A stretch of DNA of 48,036 bases, from the NCBI GenBank assembly GCA_021826685.1, contig JAKAYT010000009.1, forward strand, positions 1-48,036, given 5' to 3'. Positions 38,271-46,852 of the stretch are shown here, piece after piece; within the stretch, counting starts at the first letter, position 1, and each line of letters starts with the position of its first letter. A program made the translations under genes and the position numbers. The stretch comes from Thermoplasmata archaeon (lineage in GTDB: Archaea > Thermoplasmatota > Thermoplasmata > Lutacidiplasmatales > UBA184). The notes beneath the pieces were generated by a model. It saw only the letters and a list, made by a program, of their open reading frames with translations, was not told the DNA's origin and searched no databases.

Positions 38271-39215
38271 GTGCGCGTTGCCGTCTACGGAGCCGGGGCG
38301 ATCGGGAGCCTCTTGGGCGCCCGACTCGCCGCCGCCGGCCACGATCTCCTCCTAATCGGATCTCCCGCCCACGTGACCGCGATCCGGAAGGACGGTCTGC
38401 GCATCGAGGGTCAAGGGGCCGGTCTCTGGCGTGTGCCGGCAGTGGAGAAGCCGCCCGAGCCCCTCGCCGTCGATGCCGTCCTATTGACGGTCAAGGGGTA
38501 CGACGTGGAGCTCGCTGCCCGAGCGCTCGCCACGAACCTGGTAGGTTCGGTCCCGGTGCTGCTTCCCCAGAACGGGCTCGGGATCGAGGACCGATTCGCC
38601 CGGGGGGTCGCTCGCGCGCGCGCGCCGTCCTCGCCGATCCCCGTGCGCGCGGTCAACACCCTCCCGGCCACCGTCGTGGCCCCCGGCATGGTCCGACAAG
38701 CGGGACGGGGGGAGATGCGTCTCCCCTCCCCGACGTCCGTTTCGGCGGAGGCGGCGCAGTGGGTCATCCTCTTCCACGACCTCTTGGCCGACGCCGGCAT
38801 CCCCGTGACCTACGTTCCCGACTTCGATCGGGCGCTATGGACGAAAGCGGTCGTGAACGGAGCGATCAATCCCGTCACGGCCGTCCACGGGATCCTGAAC
38901 GGAGCGCTGGCCCGCGCCCCGTATCGGGAGATCTCGGAGCGCCTCCTCGCCGAGGGGACCGCGGCCGGGAGGGCCAGCGGGCACGCGCTCGACTCCGGCA
39001 AGATCACGGCCGAGTTCGAGCACACGATCCGGGCTACCGCCGAGAATCGCTCGAGCATGCTCCAGGACCTCGATCGGGGCCGACGGACCGAGATCGGCAC
39101 CATTTCCGTGGTGCTGTGGGAGACGGGCCGCTCCCACGCCATCGCGATGCCGGTCACCGAGGAGTACATCGCCCGGATCCGGGCCCGCGAACCGCCGGCG
39201 GCGCAACCATCTTAG
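38271..39215 (+). CDS. panE: 2-dehydropantoate 2-reductase-like protein (ApbA/PanE family)
   Basis: This 314-residue protein starts with GTG at 38271. It has the NADPH site VAVYGAGAIGSLLGARLAAAGH and the family lysine in DRALWTKAVVNGAINPVTAV, and ends with a helix-rich C-terminal domain including EFEHTIRATAENRSSMLQDLDRGRRTEI. It reduces ketopantoate to pantoate on the way to coenzyme A. Related enzymes act on other 2-oxoacids, so the substrate is probable, not certain. It lies 21 bases before pgk on the same strand. Confidence 0.88.
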   Translation: MRVAVYGAGAIGSLLGARLAAAGHDLLLIGSPAHVTAIRKDGLRIEGQGAGLWRVPAVEKPPEPLAVDAVLLTVKGYDVELAARALATNLVGSVPVLLPQNGLGIEDRFARGVARARAPSSPIPVRAVNTLPATVVAPGMVRQAGRGEMRLPSPTSVSAEAAQWVILFHDLLADAGIPVTYVPDFDRALWTKAVVNGAINPVTAVHGILNGALARAPYREISERLLAEGTAAGRASGHALDSGKITAEFEHTIRATAENRSSMLQDLDRGRRTEIGTISVVLWETGRSHAIAMPVTEEYIARIRAREPPAAQPS

Positions 39216-39236
39216 TCCCCGACGACTGCGCGGACT

Positions 39237-40424
39237 ATGGTGGCGAAGCGCGGTGTGCAGCAGGCCTCCGTTCGGGGCCGGCGGGTGCTCGTGCGAGTCG
39301 ACTTCAACGTCCCCCAACTGCCCAACGGCCAGGTCGCCGACGACCGGCGGATCCGCGAGGCGCTCCCGACACTCGACCACCTGCGGACCGCGGGCGCCCG
39401 GACGATCCTGATGAGCCACCTCGGTCGCCCGGGCGGCCGGCGGGACCCCCAGCTGACCTTGCGCCCCATCGCGCGCCAGCTCAGCGGGATTTTGGGCCAG
39501 CCCGTCCCGATGGCGACGGACTGCGTTGGGATCGAGGCGATCCAACAAACGGCTCGCCTCGCGAACGGCCAGGTACTGCTCCTGGAGAACCTTCGGTTCC
39601 ACCCCGGCGAGGAGGCCAACGACCCCGCGTTCGCCGCGCAACTCGCCCAGCTCGGCGAAGTTTTCGTCGAGGAGGCGTTCGGTAGCGTCCACCGCGCCCA
39701 CGCGTCGACCGTCGGGGTCCCTAAGCTGCTCCCGTCGTATGCCGGGCTCCTCGTCCAGCGAGAGATCGAGGAACTCTCGCCGCTACGTACCCAGCCCCAG
39801 CGGCCCTACGCCGCCCTGATCGGGGGGGCGAAGGTCACAGACAAACTGCCTCTTCTCGCGAGCTTCCTAGGACGGGCCGACACGCTACTGATTGGGGGGG
39901 CGCTGGCCCATCCGTTCCTCGCCTACCACGGCGCACCTGTCGGCGGGGAAGCGTTGACCCCCGGGCTCCAAAAGGCGCTCGGCGAGTTCGATCGGCGGGC
40001 GGAGGAAACGGGAACCCGCATCCTCCTCCCGATCGACCTCAAGGTCGAGATCGAGCGGGACGGGAGGATCGAGGTCGAGATCGCCCCGGTCTCTGAGCTC
40101 CCGGTCGGGGCGATCGGTCAGGACATCGGCCCCGCGACGATCGCGCAGTTCATCGAGGCGATGCAAGGGTCGAAGACGGTCTTCTGGAACGGTCCTCTTG
40201 GCCGCACGGAGGATACCCGGTTCGTCGCCGGAACGAAGGCCGTGCTCGACGGACTCCGCTCGATCCCGGGTCACCACATCGGTGCCGGGGGAGACTCGGC
40301 CCGCGCGGTGCGGGAGCTCGGGGTCAGCGACGCCTTCGCCTTCCTGTCGACCGGGGGCGGTGCGGCGCTCGAGTACGTGCAGGGGGCGGACCTCCCCGGC
40401 CTCTCCGTCCTTCCGGACGCATAG
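39237..40424 (+). CDS. pgk: Phosphoglycerate kinase
   Basis: This 395-residue enzyme has the N-terminal substrate site VLVRVDFNVPQL, DDRRIREALPTLDHL, LMSHLGRPGGRR, ATP-side LIGGAKVTDKLPLL and VFWNGPLGRTEDTRF, and the C-terminal GAGGDSARAVRELGVSDAFAFLSTGGGAALEYVQGADLPGL. It interconverts 1,3-bisphosphoglycerate and 3-phosphoglycerate with ADP/ATP. ATG at 39237 is the normal start. Its last 101 bases are antisense to the tail of cutA; the PGK end itself looks complete. Confidence 0.95.
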   Translation: MVAKRGVQQASVRGRRVLVRVDFNVPQLPNGQVADDRRIREALPTLDHLRTAGARTILMSHLGRPGGRRDPQLTLRPIARQLSGILGQPVPMATDCVGIEAIQQTARLANGQVLLLENLRFHPGEEANDPAFAAQLAQLGEVFVEEAFGSVHRAHASTVGVPKLLPSYAGLLVQREIEELSPLRTQPQRPYAALIGGAKVTDKLPLLASFLGRADTLLIGGALAHPFLAYHGAPVGGEALTPGLQKALGEFDRRAEETGTRILLPIDLKVEIERDGRIEVEIAPVSELPVGAIGQDIGPATIAQFIEAMQGSKTVFWNGPLGRTEDTRFVAGTKAVLDGLRSIPGHHIGAGGDSARAVRELGVSDAFAFLSTGGGAALEYVQGADLPGLSVLPDA

Positions 40425-40803
40425 CGCCGCCGCCGAGCGGGGGCGGGGGCGACGCCGGATCGAGCACTTCTGCAAGGTAGCGGAGATAGGAAGGATGGAC
40501 GCGGTGGACGTCGACCTCGGCGATCCAGGGGACGTCGTACGGGTGACCGCTCGCGATCGCACGGAAGAGTGCCCCGACGAACTTCGGCACGGTCTTGAAC
40601 GAGACCTGGACCTCCCGGGCCGAGGTGAGTTCACCCCGCCACCAGTACTCGGAGTCGACCGATGTGAGATCGGCGCACGCGGCGAGCCGGGAGCGCAGGA
40701 TCCGGTCCATCTCCCGGCGGGCGGTCTCGGGGTCCGGGTACGTCGTCAGGACCACGCGCATCGGGCCCCGCGCCTCGGAGGGGTCCATCGGATACGGGCT
40801 CAT
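40324..40803 (-). CDS. cutA: CutA1-like protein with run-on C-terminus
   Basis: ATG at 40803 overlaps the DP1 stop by 3-4 bases (ATGA). The CutA core is VVLTTYPDPETARREMDRILRSRLAACADLTSVDSEYWWRGEL, then VQVSFKTVP, PYDVPWIAEVDVHRVHPSYLRYLAEVL. CutA1 is a small trimeric protein linked to copper tolerance in some bacteria, with no settled function. The family ends near VLD (about 40459). Here 44 more residues, Pro and Arg-rich (PPPPLGGG, ending in five Arg), run on into the pgk gene on the other strand. An internal start at 40788 or MRVVL is also possible. Confidence 0.82.
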   Translation of the reverse strand: MSPYPMDPSEARGPMRVVLTTYPDPETARREMDRILRSRLAACADLTSVDSEYWWRGELTSAREVQVSFKTVPKFVGALFRAIASGHPYDVPWIAEVDVHRVHPSYLRYLAEVLDPASPPPPLGGGAMRPEGRRGRGGPPPARTRAPHRPRSTGRRRRR

Positions 40804-42338
40804 GCCGGGATCCCGCTCCTGACCTGCACGTCCCGGCCCGAAGCGTCGATCGTCACCACCGAAGAGCGGTGCGTCGGCTGCGTGAGGTCGACCACGGCTG
40901 CGCGCGCGGGCACCGCGGAGATGTTGCGCATCTTCTGATACTCCGTCTCTCCCTGCCACGTCGAGACGTTCAAAAGCAGCACGTCCCGGTAGCGATCGAT
41001 GCTGAACGTATGCGCGTGACCGGTCACGAAGATGTCGGGCGCCGGGTCGATCACCAGCCCGTCTCGCGGCAGGGGCGCGAGCGGGGTCCGGCTCCCGTAG
41101 ATGGGGGCGAGGTGGCGCATCGCCAGCATGCGCTTCATCACGTCCGTGGGACGTGAGTAGCTGGTCCCGGGCAACGCGGGGATCAGGTCGTCGAAACTGC
41201 GGCCGTGGTAGGCCTCGATGACGACGCCGTGGAGCGCGAACGTCGATGGATTCGGGAGCGAACGGACGTTGTCGGGAAGGTGCTTCGCGAGTCCGGCGGC
41301 GAGCGCGGGCTGCGGCTCTGCGGGAGATACCGCGTCGTGGTTCCCCGGGACGACCACGATGGGCATCGACGCCGGGAGCTCCCGCAACCGGCGCCCCAGT
41401 TCGGCGTACTGCTCGACGATGTCTCCGATCGCGAGGTCCCGTTCCTGGTGCGGATAAATCCCAATCCCGTCCACGAGATCTCCCGCGATCACCGCGCAGT
41501 CGATCCCACCCGCAGCATCGGCGTCGGGGCCCTCGCCCCGAAGAAAGCCGATCAGACGGCCCCACTCGTCCTCGAGGAACGATTTCGATCCGATGTGAAG
41601 GTCGGAGAGGAAGAGCGTCCGATGGGGCTCATCGGCCCGACCCGTCGCTCGCGTCAGGGGGACGTCGGGGCGCTCAAGCGCTTCGACCCTCGCCAGTTGG
41701 CCCCCGTCCTTCGGCAGCGCGAGTGCGAGACCGAGCACTTCGTCCGATAGGATCGGTTGGTGCGCGAGGGGAGAGTCGCGCGGGATTAGGACCCGCAGCG
41801 AGCCCGACTCATCCTCGACCGTGAGAACGATGTGGTGCTGCTGGGACGTCGTATGTACCTCGCGCACCATCCCGATGATCGAGGCTTCTTTGGCCCGGTG
41901 GCCGAGGTCCCGGATCGGGTCGACGGTGCCGAGCCCCGGTCGCCCTCGAAGCATCCGGCTCAGCCTGCGGTACCGGTCTTGGAAGAGACGACCGTAGGCC
42001 CGCAACGGATCCTGGTGCGCCGGGGGTGGAGTGAATCCCTCCTGAAGCACCGCGAACGGCTCTCGGGGGGAGGGCGCCGCTCCTCGCGCCGAGGTCCCGG
42101 CCAAGGGCGGAGGGGCGCCCCGCCTCGGTTGAGGGGAGATCCGCCGCGCGACGACCTCCTCGACCATCTCCTGAGTGATGATTGGAGCGTCGGTCCCGAT
42201 GACGTCGAGGACGGCCCGGCAGAGGATGAGTGGCTGACGATCCTTCAGCAGGAGATCGACTGCGCCGGCTTCGACGATCTTGTGGTTGAGCTCGAGGTAG
42301 GCGATGACATGGTCCCGCAGAGGCGTGGCCACGCTCAC
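40800..42338 (-). CDS. DNA polymerase D small subunit (DP1)
   Basis: This 512-residue protein is the small subunit of archaeal DNA polymerase D. Its C-terminal calcineurin-type phosphoesterase domain has LSDLHIGSK, VIAGDLVDG, VVPGNHDAV and VTGHAHTFS, which give the 3'-5' exonuclease site. An OB-like domain (ASIIGMVREVHTTSQQHHIVLTVEDESG) precedes it. The N-terminal helical domain (about 1-70) is followed by a Pro-rich linker. GTG at 42338 has GGGAGGAA just upstream. The large subunit DP2 is not in the window. cutA is coupled to it by ATGA. The dnaG primase gene is near, on the other strand. Confidence 0.95.
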   Translation of the reverse strand: MSVATPLRDHVIAYLELNHKIVEAGAVDLLLKDRQPLILCRAVLDVIGTDAPIITQEMVEEVVARRISPQPRRGAPPPLAGTSARGAAPSPREPFAVLQEGFTPPPAHQDPLRAYGRLFQDRYRRLSRMLRGRPGLGTVDPIRDLGHRAKEASIIGMVREVHTTSQQHHIVLTVEDESGSLRVLIPRDSPLAHQPILSDEVLGLALALPKDGGQLARVEALERPDVPLTRATGRADEPHRTLFLSDLHIGSKSFLEDEWGRLIGFLRGEGPDADAAGGIDCAVIAGDLVDGIGIYPHQERDLAIGDIVEQYAELGRRLRELPASMPIVVVPGNHDAVSPAEPQPALAAGLAKHLPDNVRSLPNPSTFALHGVVIEAYHGRSFDDLIPALPGTSYSRPTDVMKRMLAMRHLAPIYGSRTPLAPLPRDGLVIDPAPDIFVTGHAHTFSIDRYRDVLLLNVSTWQGETEYQKMRNISAVPARAAVVDLTQPTHRSSVVTIDASGRDVQVRSGIPA

Positions 42339-42444
42339 TTCCTCCCTTCTCCCGGCCGGATCCCGAGCGCCTCGGGTCGGCCGAGAGGGGGGAGGGCGCT
42401 GCGGATTATTACGGGTTGGTCGGAGGGTCGACGCGAGGAGGAAC

Positions 42445-43119
42445 CTAGCGGTACGACTCCTTGGTGTACGACGTACCGGGAGGGTAGTGTTCCTTCAGGT
42501 GCGCGACGAGCGCCGCCGGATCCTGGTTGAGATGGGCGGAGTACCACCGGACGGCGATGTCTTTGAGCGTGTGCTGCAGGGCGGCGAGATCGACCTCGTG
42601 CTCGAGACCATCGACGATCACCGCCTGGTTCATCGTTCGCATCCAGCCGGCGTAGCGGTGGTAACTCTCGCCCTCGGTCCACTCAAAGATGCCGCGCATC
42701 CGCGCACGGCCCTCCGCGTCCCGGTAGTACCAAAAGCGGAGGCCATAGCCGACCCAGCCGGCCGCGCGGTCCGCGAGCTCGATGCTCGTGAGGGCCCCGA
42801 AGTCGAAGTTCTCGCGCAGGGTGAACTGAGAGGGGTATTCCGCGAACGTGGCGAAGAGCGTAGCCGCAGGTTCGAGCGTGAGATGGACCGATATCTGCTC
42901 GAACTGATTGTGGACCTCCCACAGGTCTTGAAGGAGGCGCCGGTTGATCTCGGCGCGATGGCCGAGATCCTTCTGCTCGGTGCGCTCCACCTTCGCGACC
43001 GTCGCCTGGACCTTCGCGAGCTCGCGTTCGAGCGAGGCTGCGAATTCATCGGTCCCGGAACTCGGGCCGGGGGTTGTTCGGCTACGGGGCTTCGCACGCG
43101 TGCTGCGGCGCCGAGGCAT
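42445..43119 (-). CDS. Hypothetical protein between DP1 and dnaG (224 aa)
   Basis: This 224-residue soluble protein has a basic N-terminus (RRRSTRAKPRSR), a helical region (EFAASLERELAKVQATVAKVERTEQKDLGHRAEINRRLLQDLWEVHNQFEQ) and a globular part with aromatic residues (GYGLRFWYYRDAEGRARMRGIFEWTEGESYHRYAGWMRT). I do not recognise it. It lies on the minus strand, about 105 bases upstream of DP1, and back to back with dnaG. BoxA-like ACTTAATAGC lies about 40 bases upstream of the ATG at 43119. The gene-order link to replication is only a hint. Confidence 0.75.
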   Translation of the reverse strand: MPRRRSTRAKPRSRTTPGPSSGTDEFAASLERELAKVQATVAKVERTEQKDLGHRAEINRRLLQDLWEVHNQFEQISVHLTLEPAATLFATFAEYPSQFTLRENFDFGALTSIELADRAAGWVGYGLRFWYYRDAEGRARMRGIFEWTEGESYHRYAGWMRTMNQAVIVDGLEHEVDLAALQHTLKDIAVRWYSAHLNQDPAALVAHLKEHYPPGTSYTKESYR

Positions 43120-43154
43120 CGATCGATCAGCTCCGAGCGCGGATTGATTGCGTT

Positions 43155-43165
43155 GCTATTAAGTC
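43155..43165 (-). promoter_or_regulatory. BoxA for the hypothetical gene at 43119
   Basis: GCTATTAAGTC on the plus strand (GACTTAATAGC on minus) is about 40 bases before the ATG, giving a short leader if used. Confidence 0.45.
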
Positions 43166-43233
43166 ACAAGGTCCAGCGGTCCCGGCCACCCGCCGCACCG
43201 AACGAGGGCTGCGCGGCATCGTTCATAGATTCA

Positions 43234-43241
43234 TTTAAATA
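43234..43241 (+). promoter_or_regulatory. Strong BoxA, 220 bases before dnaG
   Basis: TTTAAATA lies in CATTTAAATACCCC, the best TATA element in the 337-base gap 43120-43456. Transcription would start near 43262-43268, which leaves about 190 bases before the dnaG ATG. No second AT-rich element lies 25-30 bases before that ATG. So either dnaG has a long leader or a small RNA or peptide is encoded there. A 20-codon ATG frame (43327-43389) exists but shows no other sign of being real. Confidence 0.55.
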
Positions 43242-43456
43242 CCCCCTCTGGCTCGCTCCGAGCGAAAGGCACCCGGAGACGGAAGGAGGAGGAGTCCTCA
43301 CGTCGTCGCGTCCGGAATCACGACTTATGTTCCACACCGGTTCCAGTCGTAGGCTCGGTCGCATCGTGTTCGACGTGGGTCGGCTCTAGACCTTTCGTGG
43401 ACGGGGACGCGCGGCCACTCGCCGTGCGCCTTTCGACACGGAGAAACACACCAACC

Positions 43457-44788
43457 ATGACGAACGATCCCAGTGCCGCCAAATACCAGATCCGAGCCCG
43501 CATCAGCGCCGAAGGCGTCATCGACAAGCCCGACGTAGTCGGAGCCGTATTCGGCCAGACCGAAGGACTTCTCGGAGACGAGCTCGACCTTCGGGATCTG
43601 CAGAAGTCCGGACGCATCGGCCGCATCGAGGTGGAGATCGACAGCCGCAAAGGGCGCAGCGAAGGGGAGATCGTCATCCCATCGTCGCTCGACCAGGTCG
43701 AGACCGCGATCCTCGCTTCGGGCCTCGAGACCGTCGACCGCATCGGCCCGTGCCGGGCCAAGATTGAAGTGGTGAGCGTCGAGGACATCCGAATCTCGAA
43801 ACGCCAGAAGGTCGTGGAGCGCGCCAAGACTCTCCTCGCGAAACTGCAGGAAGAGTCGAAGGGCGTGGGCGTCGACCTCACCGAAGCGGTCCGCAAGGCG
43901 GTCCAAGTCGAAGAGATCACGACCTACGGACCCGAGCACCTTCCCGCCGGGCCCAACATCGACCAGGCCGATGCCCTCATCGTGGTCGAAGGGCGGAGCG
44001 ATGTGCTCAACCTACTGCGATGCGGCATCAAGAACGTCATCGCCGTCGAAGGGACGAGCGTCCCGCAGACGGTCAAAGACCTATCGCGCGGCAAGACCGT
44101 CACCGCCTTCACGGACGGCGACCGCGCCGGGGAATTGATCTTGCGGGAGATGTTGCAGACCATGGACCTTGACTTTGTCGCCCGCGCCCCGCGAGGCAGC
44201 GAGGTCGAGGAGCTAACGCAGAAGCAGTTGCTGAAGTGCCTGCGCAACAAGATCCCGATCAACCAGTACCTCGAGATGACCGGGTTCGAGCAGACCGGCA
44301 ATACGCGGGGCCCGATGGACGAGGGGGGGCCCTCGTCCGGGGGTCGACCCGACCGCCGCGAAGACCGCGACCGGGCGTCCCCTCCTCCGAGGCACCATGA
44401 GGACCGCCCCGCCGCTCCGCCGCCTCGTCCCGCGCCGGTGGCCCCACCCCCGGCCGCGCCTGCGGCGCCGCTCCCCCCCGACCTCCAGCGCTACTTCGAA
44501 CTGCTCGGCACGGTGGAGAACTCCTCCCGGAGCCTCATCGTCGGGGAGAACGACGCGGTTCTCCAGGAAGCCCCGGTGAAGGATCTCATCGACGCGCTCG
44601 CCGGCCTCACGGTCCCGGCGAAGGCTGTGGTCTTCGACGGTATCGTGAGCCAGCGCCTGCTCGACGTGGCCCAAGAGAAAAACATCGGTACGGTCGTCGC
44701 TTCGCGCATCGGACCGGTCGGCAAGCTTCCCGAGAAGGTGCGCATCTTCACGCGTGCCGACCTCGGTGGAGCCCCCGCGGCGACCTAG
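43457..44788 (+). CDS. dnaG: DnaG-type primase (archaeal)
   Basis: This 443-residue archaeal DnaG has an N-terminal helical domain (SAAKYQIRARISAEGVIDKPDVVGAVFGQTEGLLG), the Toprim domain with ALIVVEGRSDVLNLL (Glu178) and TAFTDGDRAGEL (Asp220, Asp222), a Pro-rich linker of about 80 residues, and a small C-terminal alpha/beta domain. In archaea DnaG can make primers and also associates with the exosome. ATG at 43457 matches the family start; the track adds 20 upstream residues without support. A strong hairpin follows the gene. Confidence 0.95.
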   Translation: MTNDPSAAKYQIRARISAEGVIDKPDVVGAVFGQTEGLLGDELDLRDLQKSGRIGRIEVEIDSRKGRSEGEIVIPSSLDQVETAILASGLETVDRIGPCRAKIEVVSVEDIRISKRQKVVERAKTLLAKLQEESKGVGVDLTEAVRKAVQVEEITTYGPEHLPAGPNIDQADALIVVEGRSDVLNLLRCGIKNVIAVEGTSVPQTVKDLSRGKTVTAFTDGDRAGELILREMLQTMDLDFVARAPRGSEVEELTQKQLLKCLRNKIPINQYLEMTGFEQTGNTRGPMDEGGPSSGGRPDRREDRDRASPPPRHHEDRPAAPPPRPAPVAPPPAAPAAPLPPDLQRYFELLGTVENSSRSLIVGENDAVLQEAPVKDLIDALAGLTVPAKAVVFDGIVSQRLLDVAQEKNIGTVVASRIGPVGKLPEKVRIFTRADLGGAPAAT

Positions 44789-44807
44789 GGGCCGAGGAGC
44801 CTTCGGA

Positions 44808-44839
44808 GCCGGGCACTTCCTCTTGGGAAAGTGCCCGGC
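44808..44839 (+). terminator. Hairpin with following T-run after dnaG
   Basis: GCCGGGCACTT, a 10-base loop, and AAGTGCCCGGC form a perfect 11-bp stem starting 19 bases after the dnaG stop. It is followed a few bases later by CTTTTACC. This looks like a terminator for dnaG. The T-rich part could also act as BoxA for the Lon-like gene about 40 bases downstream. Confidence 0.55.
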
Positions 44840-44891
44840 GAACCCTTTTACCTTGCCGGAGCGGTAGAATCCCCGACAGAGGTCCCTGCCC

Positions 44892-46436
44892 GTGAGCTCC
44901 TCGGAACCCGAACGCCGAACTCCCTCATCGGTCGACGAACTGGAGACGACCGAAGAGATCCCGATCCCCACCGACCCTCTCGACCGCGTCATCGGTCAGG
45001 AGAAGGCGGTCGAACTCGCGCGTATCGCCGCGTTCCAGCGACGCCACCTCCTTCTGGTAGGACCCGCGGGCATCGGGAAGTCGATGACCGCCCAAGCGCT
45101 TGCACTGCATCTCGAGCGACCGCATAGCGAGGTCCGCGTCGTCCACAACCCCGAAAATCCCGAGCGGCCGACGATCGAGGTCGTGAGCCGCGAGGAGGTC
45201 TATCGCGATCGCGAGGTTGCGCGCGCCGTCGAAGGGGAACTGATCGATCCGAAGGAGGCCCCGGGGTCCGTCGCCGAGCGGCTCGGCTACCGCTGCGCCC
45301 GTTGCAAGTTCTACTCTTCCCCGAACGAGCGGTTCTGTCCGAGTTGTGGAGCGCCCAAGCAGACCGGCGCGACTCCCGCCGGCGGGAACAATCCCTTCCG
45401 CGATCTCGTCGGCCCGCTCATCGAGATGACGATCAACCCGCAAGGCACACCACCGGAACCGATCCTCACCACCCGCACGCACGACGGCGTCGAGGAGGTT
45501 GTCGGGTACGAGCGGGCCGGCGAGCGGATCAAGGTCCTTGACCAGCGCGCCCTCGAGCGACGGCGGGCGCTGCAGCGCGAGAGCCCGCGCAAGGTCCTCG
45601 TGAAGCTCGACCGCCCGACGTTCGTGATGGCGACCGGGGCGAGCGAAACCGAACTTCTGGGCGACGTCCGTCACGATCCGTACGGAGGGCACCCTCAGCT
45701 GGGCAGTCCCCCGTACGAGCGCGTGATCCCGGGGGCGATCCACGAGGCGCACGAGGGCGTCCTGTTCATTGACGAGATCCCGCACCTCGGCAACCTCCAA
45801 CGGTTCATTCTTACCGCCATGCAGGAGAAGCGCTTCCCAATCACCGGTCGCAACCCGCAGTCGGCCGGAGCGGCGGTGCGCGTCGACGCGGTCCCGTGCG
45901 ACTTCATCCTCGTCGCGGCCGCGAACATCCAGGACATGCATCAGATCCTCAGCCCGCTGCGCTCGCGCATCGCGGGAAACGGATACGAGCTCCTCCTCGA
46001 GACCACGATGCCGGACACGGAGGCGAACCGGCTGAAGATCGCCCAGTTCTGCGCGCAGGAGATCCATCTGGACGGGCGCATCCGACCCGCGACCCGCGGC
46101 GCGGTGCTGGAGATCATCCACGAGGCGCGCCGACGCGCGGAGACGATCGACGGGAAACGCAACGCGCTGACGTTGCGGCTGCGCGAACTCGGGGGGCTCC
46201 TCCGTACCGCGGGCGATCTCGCCGCGATCTCGGCCAGCCCGGTGATTGAGGCGGACCATGTGCGCAAGTCCGTGGCCCGCGCCCGCCCGATCGAGGAACA
46301 GATCAAGGAGGCCTACGGCTCCTTCCAAGGCGGTCTCCGCCAGGAAGTGACGGAGTCGCAGCGTCAGTCGATGGGGTACTACAACTGGAACCAGTCGGCC
46401 GATCCGTCCGGCAATCCTCCGGGCGGCTACGGGTAG
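44892..46436 (+). CDS. LonB-related AAA+ ATPase without protease domain, with zinc ribbon
   Basis: This 514-residue protein starts with GTG at 44892. The AAA+ module is close to archaeal LonB: DRVIGQEKAVELARIAAFQRRHLLLVGPAGIGKSM, LLGDVRHDPYGGHPQLGSPPYERVIPGAIHEAHEGVLFIDEI (Walker B), LTAMQEKRFPITGRN, PLRSRIAGNGYELLLETTMPDTEANR (sensor/Arg finger) and LTLRLRELGGLLRTAGD. LonB usually has two membrane helices in its insert; here there is a four-cysteine ribbon CARCKFYSSPNERFCPSC instead. The Ser-Lys protease domain is absent: after RPIEEQIKEAYG comes only a short Gly/Gln-rich end. So it may remodel or unfold proteins without cutting them. A typical Lon may be elsewhere. Confidence 0.85.
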   Translation: MSSSEPERRTPSSVDELETTEEIPIPTDPLDRVIGQEKAVELARIAAFQRRHLLLVGPAGIGKSMTAQALALHLERPHSEVRVVHNPENPERPTIEVVSREEVYRDREVARAVEGELIDPKEAPGSVAERLGYRCARCKFYSSPNERFCPSCGAPKQTGATPAGGNNPFRDLVGPLIEMTINPQGTPPEPILTTRTHDGVEEVVGYERAGERIKVLDQRALERRRALQRESPRKVLVKLDRPTFVMATGASETELLGDVRHDPYGGHPQLGSPPYERVIPGAIHEAHEGVLFIDEIPHLGNLQRFILTAMQEKRFPITGRNPQSAGAAVRVDAVPCDFILVAAANIQDMHQILSPLRSRIAGNGYELLLETTMPDTEANRLKIAQFCAQEIHLDGRIRPATRGAVLEIIHEARRRAETIDGKRNALTLRLRELGGLLRTAGDLAAISASPVIEADHVRKSVARARPIEEQIKEAYGSFQGGLRQEVTESQRQSMGYYNWNQSADPSGNPPGGYG

Positions 46437-46512
46437 ATTCGCTATTGCATGCGCGGCGCGGGTCGCCTTCCGACAGTGCTATGTGCCCGATTTCGGTCGG
46501 ACCCGACCGTCT

Positions 46513-46585
46513 GGGCGCGTAGTCTAGTGGTTATGACGTCACCCTGACACGGTGAAGGTCGCCAGTTCGAATCTGGCCGCGCCCA
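46513..46585 (+). tRNA. tRNA-Val (anticodon GAC)
   Basis: A 7-bp acceptor stem (GGGCGCG/CGCGCCC), D arm GTCTAGTGGTTATGAC, anticodon arm TCACC-CTGACAC-GGTGA with anticodon GAC (valine), and T arm GCCAG-TTCGAAT-CTGGC all fit. The discriminator is A; CCA is not encoded (ACCT follows). No intron is seen. The 267 bases after it (46586-46852) hold no gene I can support. Confidence 0.96.
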
Positions 46586-46852
46586 CCTCCCGTCGGTGAT
46601 CTTCCCGGCGCGGCGCGTCGTCCCCGCCCGAACAGCGCGGAGGAACACGCTTATGCGCACCCATCGCGTCGGACCATGGACGCACATGACGCTCCCCCGA
46701 TCCCCCGCCGGTACGGGCGAACCGCCGGTGGACGTCACGCCGTCTCGTTCCCGCTCCGTCGTCGACCCCCGGGCCGACCGACGGAATAATCCGGCGTAGA
46801 GGGTCTTCGCCGGCGGAGGGCGCGCCCTGCGCGCCTTCCGAGCGGACCCTCG

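Noticed and set aside
46442-46738. Minus-strand ORF of 98 aa over tRNA-Val
   Set aside because: It is antisense to the tRNA and contains RPDSNWRPSP, a well-known false peptide from reverse translation of tRNA genes.
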